DNA from: a virus
Length of the DNA stretch: 40,712 bases
Strand: one strand, 5' to 3'
Virus record (IMG/VR): IMGVR_UViG_3300043395_000254
Span: 1 to 40,712 of that record
Under the pieces are notes generated by a model. The model was given only the letters and a program-made list of their open reading frames with translations. It was not told the origin of the DNA and searched no databases. Shown piece after piece: positions 39,561 to 40,712 of the stretch. How positions within the stretch are numbered: the first letter of the stretch is position 1; every line of letters begins with the position of its first letter. A program made the position numbers and the translations under genes.

Positions 39561-39780
39561 TGGCTATCACATTCCCAACCTCGCCCACTAACGGGCAGGT
39601 CTTCACAGATCCCACCAGCGGTCAGAGCTGGACATTTGATGGCACCAAGTGGAAGGGTGCCAGTAGCACGGCGTATTGGAAACGCACTGGCACAGCGGTT
39701 GAGCCCTACACCGCTGGTGATCAGAGAAGCTGAAGGCAGCTGGCCTGACGGTGGAGGAGCTGAAAGCTCTTCTCAATTAA
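39560..39780 (+). pseudogene. Short fibre-module gene with an apparent -1 frameshift
   Basis: From ATG 39560: MAITFPTSPTNGQVFTDPTS, a tryptophan-rich segment and YWKRTGTAVEPYTAGDQ, then TGA at 39731-39733 (57 residues). The -1 frame continues with KLKAAGLTVEELKALLN to TAA 39778-39780, a sensible helix. One missing base near 39721-39728 would join them into about 73 residues. The parts copy the start and the WKKTGATLEPETAG segment of the preceding gene, so it is a compact paralogue, perhaps decaying. Confidence 0.6.
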
Positions 39781-39800
39781 ATACTATACAAGCATAACTA

Positions 39801-40712
39801 ATGGCATTTAACTTCCCACTCAATCCTATTGATGGGCAGGTTCATAGTGAAACTGCTTCTGATGGATCAATACTAACAGCTACATACAAACAAAGTAAGA
39901 ACGAGTGGGAGGTCCGCAGGGAACTTCCCGCACCAACAACTATCACTGGTAACCCTCCCATCCAAGTCAAACCGACTGCTGATGGTCAGGTGATTACCTG
40001 GGACAGTGTTCAGAATAAGTGGGTAGCTAAGGCTCCTAACCCTCCTGGTGGGTCTGGTGGAACGTTTGGTAAGGGTACTTTGACGGACCCTGATACCCCT
40101 AATCCACCTGACCCTACTAAGCCTACCGACGCCCTAAAGACAGGGATGCTGCAGAGCACCCTGGAGAACCTCCACAAGGAACTCAAGGTGTGGGATGGTA
40201 CAACTTGGGTTAAGCTCCTCACTGAGGATGACATTAAACAGTGGATTGCCGCAGGATCTCTGTTCCGCTCTACTGTTGATGAGACCAAAATCACCCCTCT
40301 TCCTACACCTGCTGCTGGTAACCGTGGTTACTACTGGACGTGGGCTGGAGCTTCTGGCTATATCGTTAAGTCCACAGATACCCCCCTGGCACCTTCGCTA
40401 ACCGGAGCTGTACTTAATCCGGGTGACTGGCTTCAGTCGGACGGAACTCAATACGTCCACGTTACTGGTGACCTGCTGTCTAAACAGCGTTGGCTGAGTC
40501 TTGGCGGCTTCCAGCCCTGGTCTGATACCAGCTGGGAATCAGGCTCAATCGTCAGCCATAACCAAGCCTTCTGGAGGGCAACTGGCAACGTCGTCGCGGG
40601 TGATGAGGAGCCTGGGGCAACAACTCCTGGTGGGGGTACGCCAACTGATGGCACGGCCCTCCGGTTCTCCATGCCAGATGGCCTGGCAGATGGCACCACA
40701 ATCCACTTCGTT
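39801..40712 (+). CDS. Tail fibre/structural protein, truncated by the window end
   Basis: 304 residues without stop to the right edge. Begins MAFNFPLNPIDGQVHSETAS, the third tandem gene with this FPxxPxxGQ opening. Then a Pro/Gly-rich linker (NPPGGSGGTFGKG), a KVWDGTTWVKLLTEDDIKQW module and beta-rich sequence with AGNRGYYWTWAGASGY and GDWLQSDGTQYVHV. The end is TALRFSMPDGLADGTTIHFV. It resembles an adhesin or receptor-binding part; the tip is not visible. Confidence 0.82.
   Translation, partial: MAFNFPLNPIDGQVHSETASDGSILTATYKQSKNEWEVRRELPAPTTITGNPPIQVKPTADGQVITWDSVQNKWVAKAPNPPGGSGGTFGKGTLTDPDTPNPPDPTKPTDALKTGMLQSTLENLHKELKVWDGTTWVKLLTEDDIKQWIAAGSLFRSTVDETKITPLPTPAAGNRGYYWTWAGASGYIVKSTDTPLAPSLTGAVLNPGDWLQSDGTQYVHVTGDLLSKQRWLSLGGFQPWSDTSWESGSIVSHNQAFWRATGNVVAGDEEPGATTPGGGTPTDGTALRFSMPDGLADGTTIHFV

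Noticed and set aside
1-40712. CRISPR arrays, insertion sequences, rRNA
   Set aside because: No regularly spaced repeats, transposase genes, terminal inverted repeats of IS type or rRNA-like stretches were seen.

Overview
The window is most of the genome of a T7-like cyanophage (podovirus), probably infecting marine Synechococcus. Evidence: every gene is on the + strand and packed with ATGA/TAATG stop-start overlaps. The order follows the T7 plan (single-subunit RNA polymerase, ssDNA-binding protein, endonuclease I, primase-helicase, DNA polymerase, 5'-3' exonuclease, portal, scaffold, capsid, tail tubes, internal virion proteins, fibres). Cyanobacterial photosynthesis genes (hli, psbA) sit just before the capsid gene. 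The moderate GC and the GC-rich psbA block suggest Synechococcus rather than high-light Prochlorococcus. Terminase and lysis genes and the genome ends are not visible; the last fibre gene runs off the right edge and thyX off the left edge.

Layout: (1) 1-1180: 3' end of thyX, a terminator, then a control region of about 450 bases with inverted repeats, a candidate host-type promoter overlapping a palindromic operator, a G-poor leader and tiny ORFs. (2) 1186-4769: small early genes, including an island with a PD-(D/E)XK endonuclease-like protein, an NPPF adenine methyltransferase and an ArdA-like antirestriction protein. (3) 4738-6377: tyrosine integrase, a secreted HExxH protein and a small protein overlapping the polymerase start. 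(4) 6301-15114: transcription and replication genes; DNA polymerase is split by an apparent -1 frameshift, and two GC-rich genes of host type sit just upstream. (5) 15083-17869: nucleotide supply (DUF3310, MazG-like, NrdA, NrdB). (6) 17838-20759: gp7.3-like protein, portal, scaffold. (7) 20759-22766: hli, an RlpA-like gene, psbA, a 56-aa gene and a folded intergenic RNA. (8) 22767-24264: capsid, two small proteins and a strong terminator placed like T7 T-phi. (9) 24290-36126: tail tubes A and B and internal virion proteins. (10) 36126-40712: a modular fibre cassette.

How it fits together: early genes blunt host defence and shift transcription to the phage polymerase. thyX, MazG-like and NrdAB feed dNTP synthesis, while PsbA and Hli keep photosystem II supplying energy during infection. 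The virion genes then build a short-tailed particle whose internal proteins carry peptidoglycan-cleaving domains.

The most unexpected signal is the 10-mer TCACACTCAY. I count 11 copies, all on the + strand and all in the first 14 kb, in coding (two frames) and noncoding DNA, with none in the structural half.
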